Assembly: GCA_964575455.1 (NCBI GenBank)
Contig: CAZNRX010000003.1
Location: 59,616-123,615 of the forward strand
DNA from: SKLM01 sp964575455
Lineage (GTDB): Bacteria; Chloroflexota; Anaerolineae; B4-G1
Length of the DNA: 64,000 nt
Direction of reading: 5' to 3'
Positions 18,629 to 26,661 of the stretch are shown piece after piece. Positions within the stretch are counted from its first letter, which is position 1. Each line of letters opens with the position of its first letter. The notes under the pieces are model-generated. The model was given only the letters and a program-made list of their open reading frames with translations. It was not told the origin of the DNA and ran no database searches. A program made the translations under genes and the position numbers.

Positions 18629-18986
18629 TGCTGTTCTCCTATTGTTACTTAACAACGATTTGAATGGGCCAACACACCTGCCGGTGCGCCAAGGGATGCC
18701 GCCTACCACCGTGGTCAAAGTCCGGCTGTGGAGCTTCCTTGTCAAAGATCCAGCTATTGGTCAGTCTGTTGAAGAGAAAAACGTCCAGCCTATCTTGTGA
18801 TCTCGTAAGGGCGGTGTCAATCATAGCGCCGATACCGCAAATCATCCTCAGGAATGTGAGAAGATAGAACCGGAACCGATTGCTACGCATTCTAGCGCAG
18901 TAGTGACTTGTTGTCAAGTCACTATGGGATTTCCCGCGATCGCGGAAGTTGACAACGCCTGTTGCACGTGTTATACTGCCTAGCGT
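18629..18986. other. Intergenic region upstream of tRNA-Lys with two perfect palindromes
   Basis: The 358 bases hold no supported gene. Near the tRNA promoter are two perfect inverted repeats: TAGTGACTTG / CAAGTCACTA with a four-base TTGT spacer (18901-18924), and the uninterrupted palindrome CCGCGATCGCGG (18934-18945), ending four bases before the -35. They could be operator sites or cruciform-forming sequence. No regulator is implied by the neighbours. Confidence 0.5.
18949..18977 (+). promoter_or_regulatory. tRNA-Lys promoter
   Basis: TTGACA (18949-18954), 17-base spacer, TATACT (18972-18977). The predicted start is only a few bases before the mature tRNA 5' end at 18987. Confidence 0.85.
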
Positions 18987-19059
18987 GGGCCGTTAGCTCA
19001 GTTGGTAGAGCAGGGGCCTTTTAAGCCCAGGGTCGCGGGTTCGATTCCTGCACGGCCCA
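18987..19059 (+). tRNA. tRNA-Lys (anticodon UUU)
   Basis: A 73-base cloverleaf can be drawn. The acceptor stem GGGCCGT pairs with ACGGCCC, the D arm is GCTC/GAGC, the anticodon loop CTTTTAA has TTT at the anticodon, the T arm GCGGG-TTCGATT-CCTGC is canonical and the discriminator base is A. The anticodon stem has one unpaired first position (G27-A43). CCA is not encoded, consistent with reliance on the CCA-adding enzyme at 13981-16635. Confidence 0.97.
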
Positions 19060-19071
19060 TACTTCTCGAAC

Positions 19072-19093
19072 AATCGGCCCCAACGGGCCGATT
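19072..19093 (+). terminator. Intrinsic terminator after tRNA-Lys
   Basis: AATCGGCCC (19072-19080) / GGGCCGATT (19085-19093) form a nine-pair stem with a four-base loop, followed by TGACTTTGTT. It begins 12 bases after the tRNA. Confidence 0.7.
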
Positions 19094-19112
19094 TGACTTT
19101 GTTGGAGGGGGA

Positions 19113-19628
19113 ATGGGACTGCCGATGTGGGTGTTTTGGATCGCGCTGGTGGCGATGGTCATCGGTCTGTTTGGTGTCCTGCTGCCGATTCTTCCCGACA
19201 TCGTCTTCATCTGGTTTGTGATCCTTATCTACGCTGTCGCAGAGGGTTTCGCCGCTATCGATCCCATCACCTTCATCGTTCTCACCGCTTTGGGCGCACT
19301 GGGGTTTGGCGCTGAGTTCTTGATGAGCCAGGCTAGCGCCAAGGCCAGTGGTGCATCCAACTGGTCTTTGCTGGCGGGGATGGTGCTGGGCGTGCTGGGG
19401 GCCGCGGTCGGTTTCATCTTCCTCGGTATCGGGGCTGTCCCCGGGGCTTTCCTCGGTGCTATTGCCGGTCTCGTTCTGGTCGAGTGGTATCAGCGTAGAG
19501 ACTGGCACAAGACCCTTAAGGTGGTCGGCGGCTGGCTGGTCGGCTATTTCCTCTCTGTTGGCGTGCAGTTTTCCATCGGCGTGACGATGATTCTCATATT
19601 CGCCTGGCAGGTGCTGGCCTGGCGTTGA
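19113..19628 (+). CDS. DUF456 family membrane protein
   Basis: 171 residues from the ATG at 19113, just after GGAGGGGGA; the frame upstream runs through the tRNA and is discarded. Five or six hydrophobic segments fill the chain. Glycine-rich helices (LLAGMVLGVLGAAVGFIFLGIGAVPGAF) and the LLPILPDIVFIWF start are typical of the DUF456 family of small multi-spanning membrane proteins. No function is established for the family. It is separated from xseA by 37 bases and may be co-transcribed with it. Confidence 0.85.
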   Translation: MGLPMWVFWIALVAMVIGLFGVLLPILPDIVFIWFVILIYAVAEGFAAIDPITFIVLTALGALGFGAEFLMSQASAKASGASNWSLLAGMVLGVLGAAVGFIFLGIGAVPGAFLGAIAGLVLVEWYQRRDWHKTLKVVGGWLVGYFLSVGVQFSIGVTMILIFAWQVLAWR

Positions 19629-19665
19629 CCGTGATCCTGCTTCTGGCGCCACGGCTGCCGCACGC

Positions 19666-20901
19666 GTGAAAGCTCCTATGTTTGAACAGCTTAGCTTCTT
19701 TGCCTCCACCTACTCTGAGCCGTACACTGTGAGCCAGCTCACGGCTCACATCCGCCGGCTCATCGCCGACGATTCTGCATTGGGCGATCTCTGGTTGGAG
19801 GCGGAGGTCTCCAACTTCACCAGAGCCTCTTCCGGTCACTGTTACTTCACGCTCAAGGACGCTGGAGCACAAATAAGATGCGTGATGTGGCGCAGCGACG
19901 CCAATCGACAGAGCTACCTGCCAGCGGATGGGGATCAGGTGCTGAGCCATGGCCGCGTCGGTGTCTACGAGGCCCGGGGCCTCTACCAGCTATACGTCGA
20001 TCAGATTCGCCCAGCCGGGGTGGGGGATCTCTATCTCCAGTTTGAGCGCCTTAAGGCTCGACTGGAGGAGGAGGGTCTATTCGCACCCGAACGGAAGCGC
20101 TCACTTCCTCCCTTTCCCCGCTGCATTGGCGTCGTCACTTCTCCCAAGGCCGCTGCGCTGCGCGACATATTGAACGTCTTGCGTCGCCGTTTTCCGTTGA
20201 CGAACGTCCTGCTCTCACCGACCCTGGTGCAGGGGGAGGCAGCACCTCCCCAGATCGTGGACGCGATCAACCGGCTCAATGAGCGAGAAGACGTCGACGT
20301 CATCGTCGTGTCGCGAGGCGGTGGCAGCCTGGAGGAGCTCTGGGCCTTCAACGACGAACGGGTGGCGCGGGCCGTTGCCGCCTCGCGCATTCCTGTGATA
20401 TGTGGCGTGGGCCATGAGACTGACTTCTCGCTGGCCGACTTCGCTGCTGATCGACGTGCGCCGACACCGTCGGCGGCGGCCGAGCTGGCGGTGCCCGATC
20501 AAGCGGAGATCGACAAACGACTTGAGGACTTGACCGCCGCTTTGACCGGCGCACTGCGTGGCGGTGTTGAGGAGCGGCGATGGCGTTTGACTGACCACGT
20601 TCGGGCGCTGAAGCACCTATCTCCTATGACTAAGCTGGTGCAGGCACGTCAGCGAATCGACGACTTGATGCGCCGAGCTGAGAAGGCCGCTAACCACGAG
20701 CTTGGCCTGCGCCGCGAACGGCTGGATGGGTTGGTCGGGCGGTTGATGGGAGTCAGCCCAATAGGCACGCTGGAGAGGGGATACGCCATTGTCCGGAGTC
20801 GCAAGACTGATGCCGTCGTCCGGTCTGTGGAGCAGGTCACACCGGGTGATGGGCTCGACATCCGCGTCGCCGATGGCGAGTTCGAGGCAGAGGCTGTATG
20901 A
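19666..20901 (+). CDS. xseA: Exodeoxyribonuclease VII large subunit
   Basis: 411 residues from a GTG at 19666, or 407 from the ATG at 19678 (MFEQLSFFAS); no strong ribosome site decides. An N-terminal OB-fold (~15-110: LWLEAEVSNFTRASSGHCYFTLKD) binds single-stranded DNA. The catalytic core has IGVVTSPKAAALRDILNVLRRR, VSRGGGSLEELWAFND and GVGHETDFSLADFAADRRAPTPSAAAEL. A coiled-coil region follows, and the C-terminal motif GTLERGYAIVR closes the protein. With XseB it degrades single-stranded DNA to oligonucleotides. Coiled-coil repeats are shorter than in E. coli, as in many bacteria. Confidence 0.96.
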   Translation: MKAPMFEQLSFFASTYSEPYTVSQLTAHIRRLIADDSALGDLWLEAEVSNFTRASSGHCYFTLKDAGAQIRCVMWRSDANRQSYLPADGDQVLSHGRVGVYEARGLYQLYVDQIRPAGVGDLYLQFERLKARLEEEGLFAPERKRSLPPFPRCIGVVTSPKAAALRDILNVLRRRFPLTNVLLSPTLVQGEAAPPQIVDAINRLNEREDVDVIVVSRGGGSLEELWAFNDERVARAVAASRIPVICGVGHETDFSLADFAADRRAPTPSAAAELAVPDQAEIDKRLEDLTAALTGALRGGVEERRWRLTDHVRALKHLSPMTKLVQARQRIDDLMRRAEKAANHELGLRRERLDGLVGRLMGVSPIGTLERGYAIVRSRKTDAVVRSVEQVTPGDGLDIRVADGEFEAEAV

Positions 20902-21006
20902 CAGCAGCCTCGCTGCGATCTGCGCGTGCGTGGCTGGCGGGCCTGAGGGCGGCAGAGATGAGCCGATCGCGCCATTTGAGGCATTGAGGACGACAAGGAG
21001 GAAGCT

Positions 21007-21582
21007 GTGTCTGAAGTTGTTGTTGGGACCGTCTATTTCGAGAGACCTGGCCCAGAGAACACGGCACGAACGCTGGAGATCGCCGCTCAACGAGCCCATG
21101 AGATTGACATCGATACGATCCTGGTGGCCAGTACGCGGGGATGGACCGGTGCTCAGGCTGCTGAGCTGTTCCAGGCTTGCGATCTGATCGTCGTCTCCCA
21201 CTCCACTGGCTTTGCCGAGCCCAACGTGCAGCAGCTGACGGAGGAGAATCGAGCAGTTATCGAGACCGCTGGTGCCACGATCCTCACCTGCCAGCACGCC
21301 TTCGGCGGGGTCAACCGAGCCGTGCGCAAGAAGCTCGGCACTTATCTCACCGACGAGATCGTCGCCTACACCCTTCGCACCTTTGGTGAGGGCATGAAGG
21401 TTTGTGTCGAGATCTCCTTGATGGCGGCTGACGCCGGTCTAGTGTCGGCTGGCGATCCCTGCATCGCCGTCGCCGGTACCGGTAGGGGGGCCGATACCTC
21501 CCTTCTCCTGAAACCGGTCAATGCACAGCAGTTCTTCGATCTCCGAGTCATGGAGATTCTGGCCAAGCCCCGCCTTCCGTGA
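21007..21582 (+). CDS. Pyruvate kinase alpha/beta-domain-like protein (COG1751 type)
   Basis: 191 residues from the GTG at 21007, six bases after AAGGAGGA. The fold text resembles the C-terminal alpha/beta domain of pyruvate kinase on its own: NTARTLEIAAQRAHEIDIDTILVASTRGWTG, then DLIVVSHSTGF and AGTGRGADTSLLLKP. Stand-alone versions form a family of unknown role in bacteria and archaea. Here it lies between xseA and xseB in the same direction, which suggests co-expression but not a known partnership with ExoVII. Confidence 0.7.
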   Translation: MSEVVVGTVYFERPGPENTARTLEIAAQRAHEIDIDTILVASTRGWTGAQAAELFQACDLIVVSHSTGFAEPNVQQLTEENRAVIETAGATILTCQHAFGGVNRAVRKKLGTYLTDEIVAYTLRTFGEGMKVCVEISLMAADAGLVSAGDPCIAVAGTGRGADTSLLLKPVNAQQFFDLRVMEILAKPRLP

Positions 21583-21597
21583 AGGAGAAGTGTACCA

Positions 21598-21819
21598 ATG
21601 GGTGACGTCGAAGAGATGACGTTTGAGGAAGCGCTCGCCGAGCTGGAGCAGATCGTCAGCAGACTAGAGGCTGACCAGCTTGCGCTGGAGGACAGCTTGA
21701 CGCTTTTCGAGCGGGGGCAGGCGTTGGCTGCAGCCTGCAGCCGGAAGCTAGAGGAAGCAGAGCTCAAGATCGAGCAGATAACGCCGGAGGGCGACAGACC
21801 TTTTCAGGTTGAGGGATAG
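21598..21819 (+). CDS. xseB: Exodeoxyribonuclease VII small subunit
   Basis: 73 residues. MTFEEALAELEQIVSRLEADQLALEDSLTLFERGQALAAACSRKLEEAELKIEQI carries the whole XseB helical hairpin signature. The ATG at 21598 follows AAGGAGAAGTGTACCA. It partners XseA encoded upstream. The stop is nine bases from the convergent murJ stop. Confidence 0.96.
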   Translation: MGDVEEMTFEEALAELEQIVSRLEADQLALEDSLTLFERGQALAAACSRKLEEAELKIEQITPEGDRPFQVEG

Positions 21820-21828
21820 CAGCTCTAC

Positions 21829-23379
21829 TCACCGTCGGCGAACGAGTCGAGCCATAACCTGCAGTTCTTCGGATCGCAGCAGGTGAGCCGCGGCCAGGTA
21901 CGTGCCCAGCCCCACCACAATGCCTCCGCCCCCGTGGATCAGTGCCCCTGCGTTGGGCAGGGCAGCTTGCCATCCCATCAGCACGGCCCCCATAACCAGC
22001 GCTGCCAGAACACTCTTGATGATTGCCCTTGCCATCCGTCGCCCTTGTAGGCCATTCAGTTGTTGTCGGATGAGAACCAGCAGCACTGCGAACTCCAGAA
22101 GCGTCGCGACTGAGTTGGCCAGCGCTAGGCCGCCGAAGGGCTGCAGGTCGGCTGACGCGAACACAGTGGGCAGGGTCAAGCTGAGCGCCACGTTGAGGAC
22201 CATCGTTGCCGCTCCCACCCAGACCGGTGTGAACGTGTCGTGAAGGGCATAGAAGGCGCGCGCGACGATTTCTAAGCCAGCGTGTCCCACCAGGCCGAGC
22301 GCGAAGAAGGATAGCGCCCAGGCGACCGCCTGAGTCGAACCCGACTCAAAGGCCCCGCGCTCGAAGAGCAGGCTCACCGTAGGCCTGCCCACCGCTATCA
22401 GACCGACGGTCGCAGGAATGCTCAGAAAGAAAATCCCTCTCAACGTGGACGAGAGCGCCTGCTGCATCTTCTCACGCTCACCTCGGGCCGCTTGCTCCGC
22501 AAAGGTGGGGAACGCTGCCGTGCCTATGGCCTGGGCGAAGACGCCCTGCGGCAGCAGCATCAACATCCAGGCGAAGTTAATGGCCGACACCGCCCCCTCT
22601 CCCATCCTGGTGGCAAACCGGTTGTTGACCACCAGGTTGAGCTGGGCAACCGCGGTGCCCAGCACGCGCGGAGCCATCAGCCGTCCCACCTCACGCACGC
22701 TCGGGTTCCCCAAGCCCAAGCCCGGGACGTAGCGAGCCCCGTAGCGGATCAGCTGAGGCACCTGCACCAGCAGATGGAGGGCCGATCCCGCGACGACGCC
22801 GACGGCCATGCCGACCACGCCCAGTCTCGGGCCTAGTATCACCGCACCACCGATGATCGAGAGGTTATAGATCGACGGTGCGAGGGCGGGCAGGAGGAAA
22901 TGCTGGTGGGCGTTCAACGCTGCCATCACGATGCCGCTTACGCCGAAGACAATGGGCGTGACCAACATCAGGCGCAGCAGGCGCACTGTCAGCCTTTGGA
23001 GTGATGGGTCGAAGCCGGGCGCGATGACTGTGCGCACTAGCGCGGGAGAGAAGAGAGCGATCAACCCGACGATGACCGTCATCACAATCAGCACCAGGTT
23101 GACCACGGCCGAGGCTAGCTCCCAAGCGCCGTTATGGTCTTCCCGCGCCAGGTGATCCGCGAACGTGGGGATGAAGGCCGAGCCCAGCGCGCCGCCCGCG
23201 ACGACGAGGAACACGGTCTCGGTGATGCGATTCGCAGCCAAATAGGCGTCGAGATTCCCGCTGGTGCCAAACAGCGCACCAATGATGATCTGCCGTCCCA
23301 ATCCCAACAGACGGCTCAGGACGAAGAACGCCATGACCAGCGTCGCGGCCTTGGCTATCTGGTGTTCGTCTCTGCTCAT
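21829..23379 (-). CDS. murJ: Lipid II flippase MurJ
   Basis: 516 residues with about 14 TM helices (MATE/MVF fold). The N-terminus AKAATLVMAFFVLSRLLGLGRQIIIGALFG is the MurJ signature, and GTAAFPTFAEQAARGEREKM and FYALHDTFTPVWVGA are also typical. It moves lipid II across the cytoplasmic membrane for peptidoglycan synthesis. No clear Shine-Dalgarno precedes the ATG at 23379. It lies downstream of murA, separated by two tandem hairpins (23399-23465). Confidence 0.95.
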   Translation of the reverse strand: MSRDEHQIAKAATLVMAFFVLSRLLGLGRQIIIGALFGTSGNLDAYLAANRITETVFLVVAGGALGSAFIPTFADHLAREDHNGAWELASAVVNLVLIVMTVIVGLIALFSPALVRTVIAPGFDPSLQRLTVRLLRLMLVTPIVFGVSGIVMAALNAHQHFLLPALAPSIYNLSIIGGAVILGPRLGVVGMAVGVVAGSALHLLVQVPQLIRYGARYVPGLGLGNPSVREVGRLMAPRVLGTAVAQLNLVVNNRFATRMGEGAVSAINFAWMLMLLPQGVFAQAIGTAAFPTFAEQAARGEREKMQQALSSTLRGIFFLSIPATVGLIAVGRPTVSLLFERGAFESGSTQAVAWALSFFALGLVGHAGLEIVARAFYALHDTFTPVWVGAATMVLNVALSLTLPTVFASADLQPFGGLALANSVATLLEFAVLLVLIRQQLNGLQGRRMARAIIKSVLAALVMGAVLMGWQAALPNAGALIHGGGGIVVGLGTYLAAAHLLRSEELQVMARLVRRR

Positions 23380-23398
23380 TCAACGCCCAAACAGACAA

Positions 23399-23465
23399 GA
23401 AGGGCCGGCAAACCATTCGCCGGCCCTTCATATACATACAGAGAGCCGGGGTAACAAACCCCGGC
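23399..23465 (-). terminator. Two tandem hairpins between murA and murJ
   Basis: Stem 1: GAAGGGCCGGC (23399-23409) / GCCGGCCCTTC (23419-23429), nine-base loop. Stem 2: GCCGGGG (23445-23451) / CCCCGGC (23459-23465), seven-base loop. On the minus strand stem 1 comes second and is followed by TTGTCTGTTT, so it can act as the murA terminator. Confidence 0.65.
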
Positions 23466-23538
23466 CCTCGCCAAAAGGAGGAGAAGAAGAGAAACCGCCC
23501 CTGACTCAATAGTAAGTATAGCACACCCCATCCCGGGC

Positions 23539-23554
23539 TGCTTGACGTGAAACT
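23539..23554. promoter_or_regulatory. Degenerate parS-like site
   Basis: TGCTTGACGTGAAACT matches the ParB-binding palindrome TGTTTCACGTGAAACA at 13 of 16 positions. It lies in the murA-murJ intergenic region, about 18 kb from parAB. A single imperfect match; could be chance. Confidence 0.3.
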
Positions 23555-23685
23555 TACGCTTACCTGATGGAAAGCTTATGCTGATTCGGAGGGCGGGTCC
23601 CAACCGCTCCTGACGACGCATGGCGAGAACGGGCGTGCGCCCTGGGGGAGTGCATCGTCCACAGATCATCTTGCTGGTGAGCCGG

Positions 23686-24966
23686 CTACGCACAAATGCG
23701 TCTCACCTCGGCTCCCAGCGAGGTCAACTTCTCATCGATGCACTCGTAGCCACGGTCGATCTGGCGGATGTTCCGAATGAGGCTCTGCCCGTCAGCGCAA
23801 AGGGCCGCGATGAGAAGCGCCATGCCGGCGCGGATGTCCGGGCTGCTCACCTCCTCTCCGTGCAGGCGCGAGGGGCCTTGCACGACACATCGGTGCGGGT
23901 CGCAAAGGATGATCCGTGCTCCCATGGCGATCAGTTGATCGACGAAGTAGAGGCGGCTCTCAAACATCTTCTCGTGAACCAACACCGTGCCTTCCGCCTG
24001 GGATGCCACCACGATGGCGATGCTCATCAAGTCGGCAGGGAAGGCTGGCCAAGGGGCATCCTTGATGGTCGGAATCGCGCCCCCCACATCCGGCGTGATG
24101 GTCAGTGGCTGGTCCGCGGGTATGAAAATGTCGTTCCCGCGAGCCTCGAACGTGACTCCCAGTCGATCGAAGACCAGCCTAATCATGCGGAGATGCTGCG
24201 GGGCGGCCCCCTTGATCAGCAGCTCGCCTCCGGTCACCGCGGCCAGGGCAATATAGCTGCCGGTCTCCATATAGTCTGGACCGACGGAGAACTCTCCCCC
24301 GCTCAGCCGATCGACGCCCTGGATTGTCAGTGTGTTGGATCCAATGCCCTCGATCTCTGCTCCGAACTGACAAAGCATGTGGCACAGGTCCTGCACGTGA
24401 GGTTCGCAGGCTGCATGACGGATCACGGTAGTGCCCTTCGCAAGCACCGCGGCCATGATCGTGTTCTCCGTGCCGGTCACGCTGGCTTCGTCAAGCAGAA
24501 TGTCAGCGCCCTTAAGTTGGTCGCACTTGAGACAGAAGGAGAAATTGCTGACCACCTTGGCTCCCAGTGCGTTCAAGGCCAGGAAGTGGGTGTCCACCCG
24601 CCGACGCCCGATGACGTCTCCACCCGGTCGGGGCATGTGAACAGAGCCCGTTCGAGCGATCATCGGACCCGCCAGGGTGATCGAACCTCGAATTCGGCTG
24701 AACAGGTCTGGGCTCAGCCTGTTCGTACGAACGTCTTCTGCGTGGATCCGCCAGGTGTGGGGGTCGAGCTGCTTCACGTCCACCCCGATGTCGGCCAGGA
24801 TCTCGCCCATCGTATGGATATCCCCGATGTTGGGCATATTCCGCAGCGTGACGGGTTCATCTGTCAGCAGGCATGCCGCCAGCAACGGCAGCGCCGCGTT
24901 CTTGTTCCCACTTGGGACGAGTGTCCCAGAGATCGGATGTCCACCTTCGATCAGAAGCTTCTCCAC
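23686..24966 (-). CDS. murA: UDP-N-acetylglucosamine 1-carboxyvinyltransferase with Asp at the fosfomycin site
   Basis: 426 residues, two inside-out alpha/beta domains. Signatures: LVPSGNKNAALPLLAACLL near the N-terminus (catalytic Lys-Asn), TGTENTIMAAVLAKGTTVI, and RGYECIDEKLTSLGAEVRRI at the end. It transfers enolpyruvate from PEP to UDP-GlcNAc, the first committed step of peptidoglycan synthesis. The active-site loop reads RPGGDVIGRRRVDTH, with Asp117 (codon 24616-24618) where most bacteria have the fosfomycin-alkylated Cys of PGGCxIG. The same Cys-to-Asp state is known in mycobacterial and chlamydial MurA and makes the enzyme insensitive to fosfomycin. Lies upstream of murJ. Confidence 0.95.
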   Translation of the reverse strand: MEKLLIEGGHPISGTLVPSGNKNAALPLLAACLLTDEPVTLRNMPNIGDIHTMGEILADIGVDVKQLDPHTWRIHAEDVRTNRLSPDLFSRIRGSITLAGPMIARTGSVHMPRPGGDVIGRRRVDTHFLALNALGAKVVSNFSFCLKCDQLKGADILLDEASVTGTENTIMAAVLAKGTTVIRHAACEPHVQDLCHMLCQFGAEIEGIGSNTLTIQGVDRLSGGEFSVGPDYMETGSYIALAAVTGGELLIKGAAPQHLRMIRLVFDRLGVTFEARGNDIFIPADQPLTITPDVGGAIPTIKDAPWPAFPADLMSIAIVVASQAEGTVLVHEKMFESRLYFVDQLIAMGARIILCDPHRCVVQGPSRLHGEEVSSPDIRAGMALLIAALCADGQSLIRNIRQIDRGYECIDEKLTSLGAEVRRICA

Positions 24967-24980
24967 GATCCTCTCCCCTT

Positions 24981-26384
24981 CTACTCCGGAGGACGGTAAT
25001 CGGCACCAAGAATCACCGATATATCGAATTCGGCTGCGGGGTCCGAACCCTGCACCACGGCCGACTCAGGAAGATCCAGTAGGTCGGCGATATACTGAGC
25101 GGTATAAGGTTTATCCGTGTGGGCAATCACCAGGGATTCCTCAACGTCCTGTTGATCGGCGTTTCCCGTGCGAGCCACGTTCAGATCCTGCTCACGAAGA
25201 CGCTCCGTTACGTCGGCGGCCAATCCCGTCGTCAGTGTCCCGTTCAGGACCTCAATGGACGCGTCTTCTTCCTCTAACTGGGTGCCCTCCTCGGGCTCTT
25301 CATCGGAGCCCGACTCCGTGGTGAAAAGCTCGTCTCTCAGTTCTCGCATCTTGTCCCGAAGCAGGTACAACACCTCTGCGCCGTCCTCTGTTTCGTAGGG
25401 TACTGTGTACTCCTCATCGATGGCGCCGAAGCGGATGTCATCCGGATCGACCTCGCTCGCCAGGCGTGCCAGAGCGATGATCTGATCGAGCTTCAGGTTG
25501 GCGTCCACGGAATCCTGAAGCGTGCGCCACATCTGAGGCGCCTGGGCGACCAACGTGGGCAGCATATCCAGGCGTGTCACCTTCTCGAAGATCGCCTTGA
25601 GTACCTTCTGCTGGCGGTCAGCCCGGTCGAAGTCAGATCTGGCCGTGCAACGCGTTCGGGCGTACTTGAGGGCCATCTCACCGTCGAAATGGTGTTGACC
25701 TGGCTCGATATATAGGGGATCGTAGCCGTAGGGATCGGCCGGGTCGTGAGAGGGATACGTTGGGTCGTCGATCTCCTCCTCTACGTAGATGTCGATCCCG
25801 CCGATCCGATCCACAAGCTCCACAAATGCCTTGAAATCAATGCGCGCGTAGTAGTGAATGCGAATGCCCAGATTGCTCTCCACCGTCTTGGCGGCGAGTG
25901 CAGGACCACCCCCGGGGTAGTCGTCTCGCTGGCCGAAGACGTGGGCTGCGTTGATGCGCTCGTTGCCGTACCCGGGGATCGGCACCCAGAGGTCGCGGGG
26001 GATGGACAGCACGCCTCCGGTCTTCGTCACTGGATCAAGCGTCAGGACCAACATCGTGTCGGTCCGAAAGGCGCCCTCTTCACCCGCGCGCCGGTCGATC
26101 CCCAGGACGAGGATGTTGACGCGTTCCTTGCCCTTCCACACCAGGCCCGAACTCGTCAGGTCCGGGGTTGGCGTGCCCGGCTCGGTGCTAACCGGCCCCG
26201 AGCTGAAGGGAGGGGGGGAGTCCGAAGCTGCGATATACTGCCGTACCTGGTCGAAGACGAAGACCCCCGCCACGACGGAGATGGTGAGAAAAAGCACGAT
26301 CAAGCCAGCGGTGAATAATCTCTGAACCATGTTGATCGATTGCGGATCACTGCGTGGACCCAGTCGCTTCCCTTCACTCTGCAA
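24981..26384 (-). CDS. LytR-CpsA-Psr (LCP) family phosphotransferase
   Basis: 467 residues from a TTG at 26384, nine bases after GGAGGT; an ATG at 26330 is an alternative. One N-terminal TM helix (residues ~24-45), then the LCP domain with RVNILVLGIDRRAGEEGAFRTDTMLVLTLDP, GGVLSIPRDLWVPIPGYG, ERINAAHVFG and YARTRCTARSDFDRADRQQ, including the conserved Arg/Asp residues that bind polyprenyl-pyrophosphate. A C-terminal LytR_C-like domain (~380-465: IEVLNGTLTTGLAADVTERL) follows. LCP enzymes ligate secondary wall polymers to peptidoglycan or anchor glycans. It sits upstream of murA, in keeping with a cell-envelope role. Confidence 0.92.
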   Translation of the reverse strand: MQSEGKRLGPRSDPQSINMVQRLFTAGLIVLFLTISVVAGVFVFDQVRQYIAASDSPPPFSSGPVSTEPGTPTPDLTSSGLVWKGKERVNILVLGIDRRAGEEGAFRTDTMLVLTLDPVTKTGGVLSIPRDLWVPIPGYGNERINAAHVFGQRDDYPGGGPALAAKTVESNLGIRIHYYARIDFKAFVELVDRIGGIDIYVEEEIDDPTYPSHDPADPYGYDPLYIEPGQHHFDGEMALKYARTRCTARSDFDRADRQQKVLKAIFEKVTRLDMLPTLVAQAPQMWRTLQDSVDANLKLDQIIALARLASEVDPDDIRFGAIDEEYTVPYETEDGAEVLYLLRDKMRELRDELFTTESGSDEEPEEGTQLEEEDASIEVLNGTLTTGLAADVTERLREQDLNVARTGNADQQDVEESLVIAHTDKPYTAQYIADLLDLPESAVVQGSDPAAEFDISVILGADYRPPE

Positions 26385-26427
26385 AACGCGCTACCTCCAA
26401 AGGTCCCTGAGTTGCTGACAACAGAAA

Positions 26428-26502
26428 CTGACCTTCCGGCTCCGGGTGAAGCGCAAGAGCGCTGAGATCATACGCTTCACGTGGTGCACGTCAGAAGGTC
26501 AG
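26428..26502 (-). other. Structured intergenic element / complex terminator
   Basis: Nested inverted repeats: outer CTGACCTTC (26428-26436) / GAAGGTCAG (26494-26502), inner GTGAAGCG (26446-26453) / CGCTTCAC (26473-26480), with the small palindrome GTGCAC between the right arms. On the minus strand the outer stem is followed by TTTCTGTTG. It lies between the propeller protein gene and the LCP gene, so it most simply terminates the upstream operon, though the nested architecture is larger than usual. Confidence 0.45.
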
Positions 26503-26661
26503 CCGACATGTCTCATTCATTATAGCACGGGCGGGTGCCAGAGGCAATCGCACGGCTGCCGATGGGTTGCCCCGGGTTGATCTCTGCTTGGCCACACGTT
26601 GTCCCACAAAGCCTTCAAGGCCCATATCGGGTTCCATGGCAGCTCGTCTGCACCCGTCGCC

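Noticed and set aside
19002..19112. N-terminal extension of the DUF456 protein
   Set aside because: The extension reads through tRNA-Lys and its terminator; a good ribosome site precedes the ATG at 19113.
26474..26489. Second parS-like CACGTG site
   Set aside because: Only 11 of 16 positions match and the sequence is explained by the stems of the nested intergenic hairpin.
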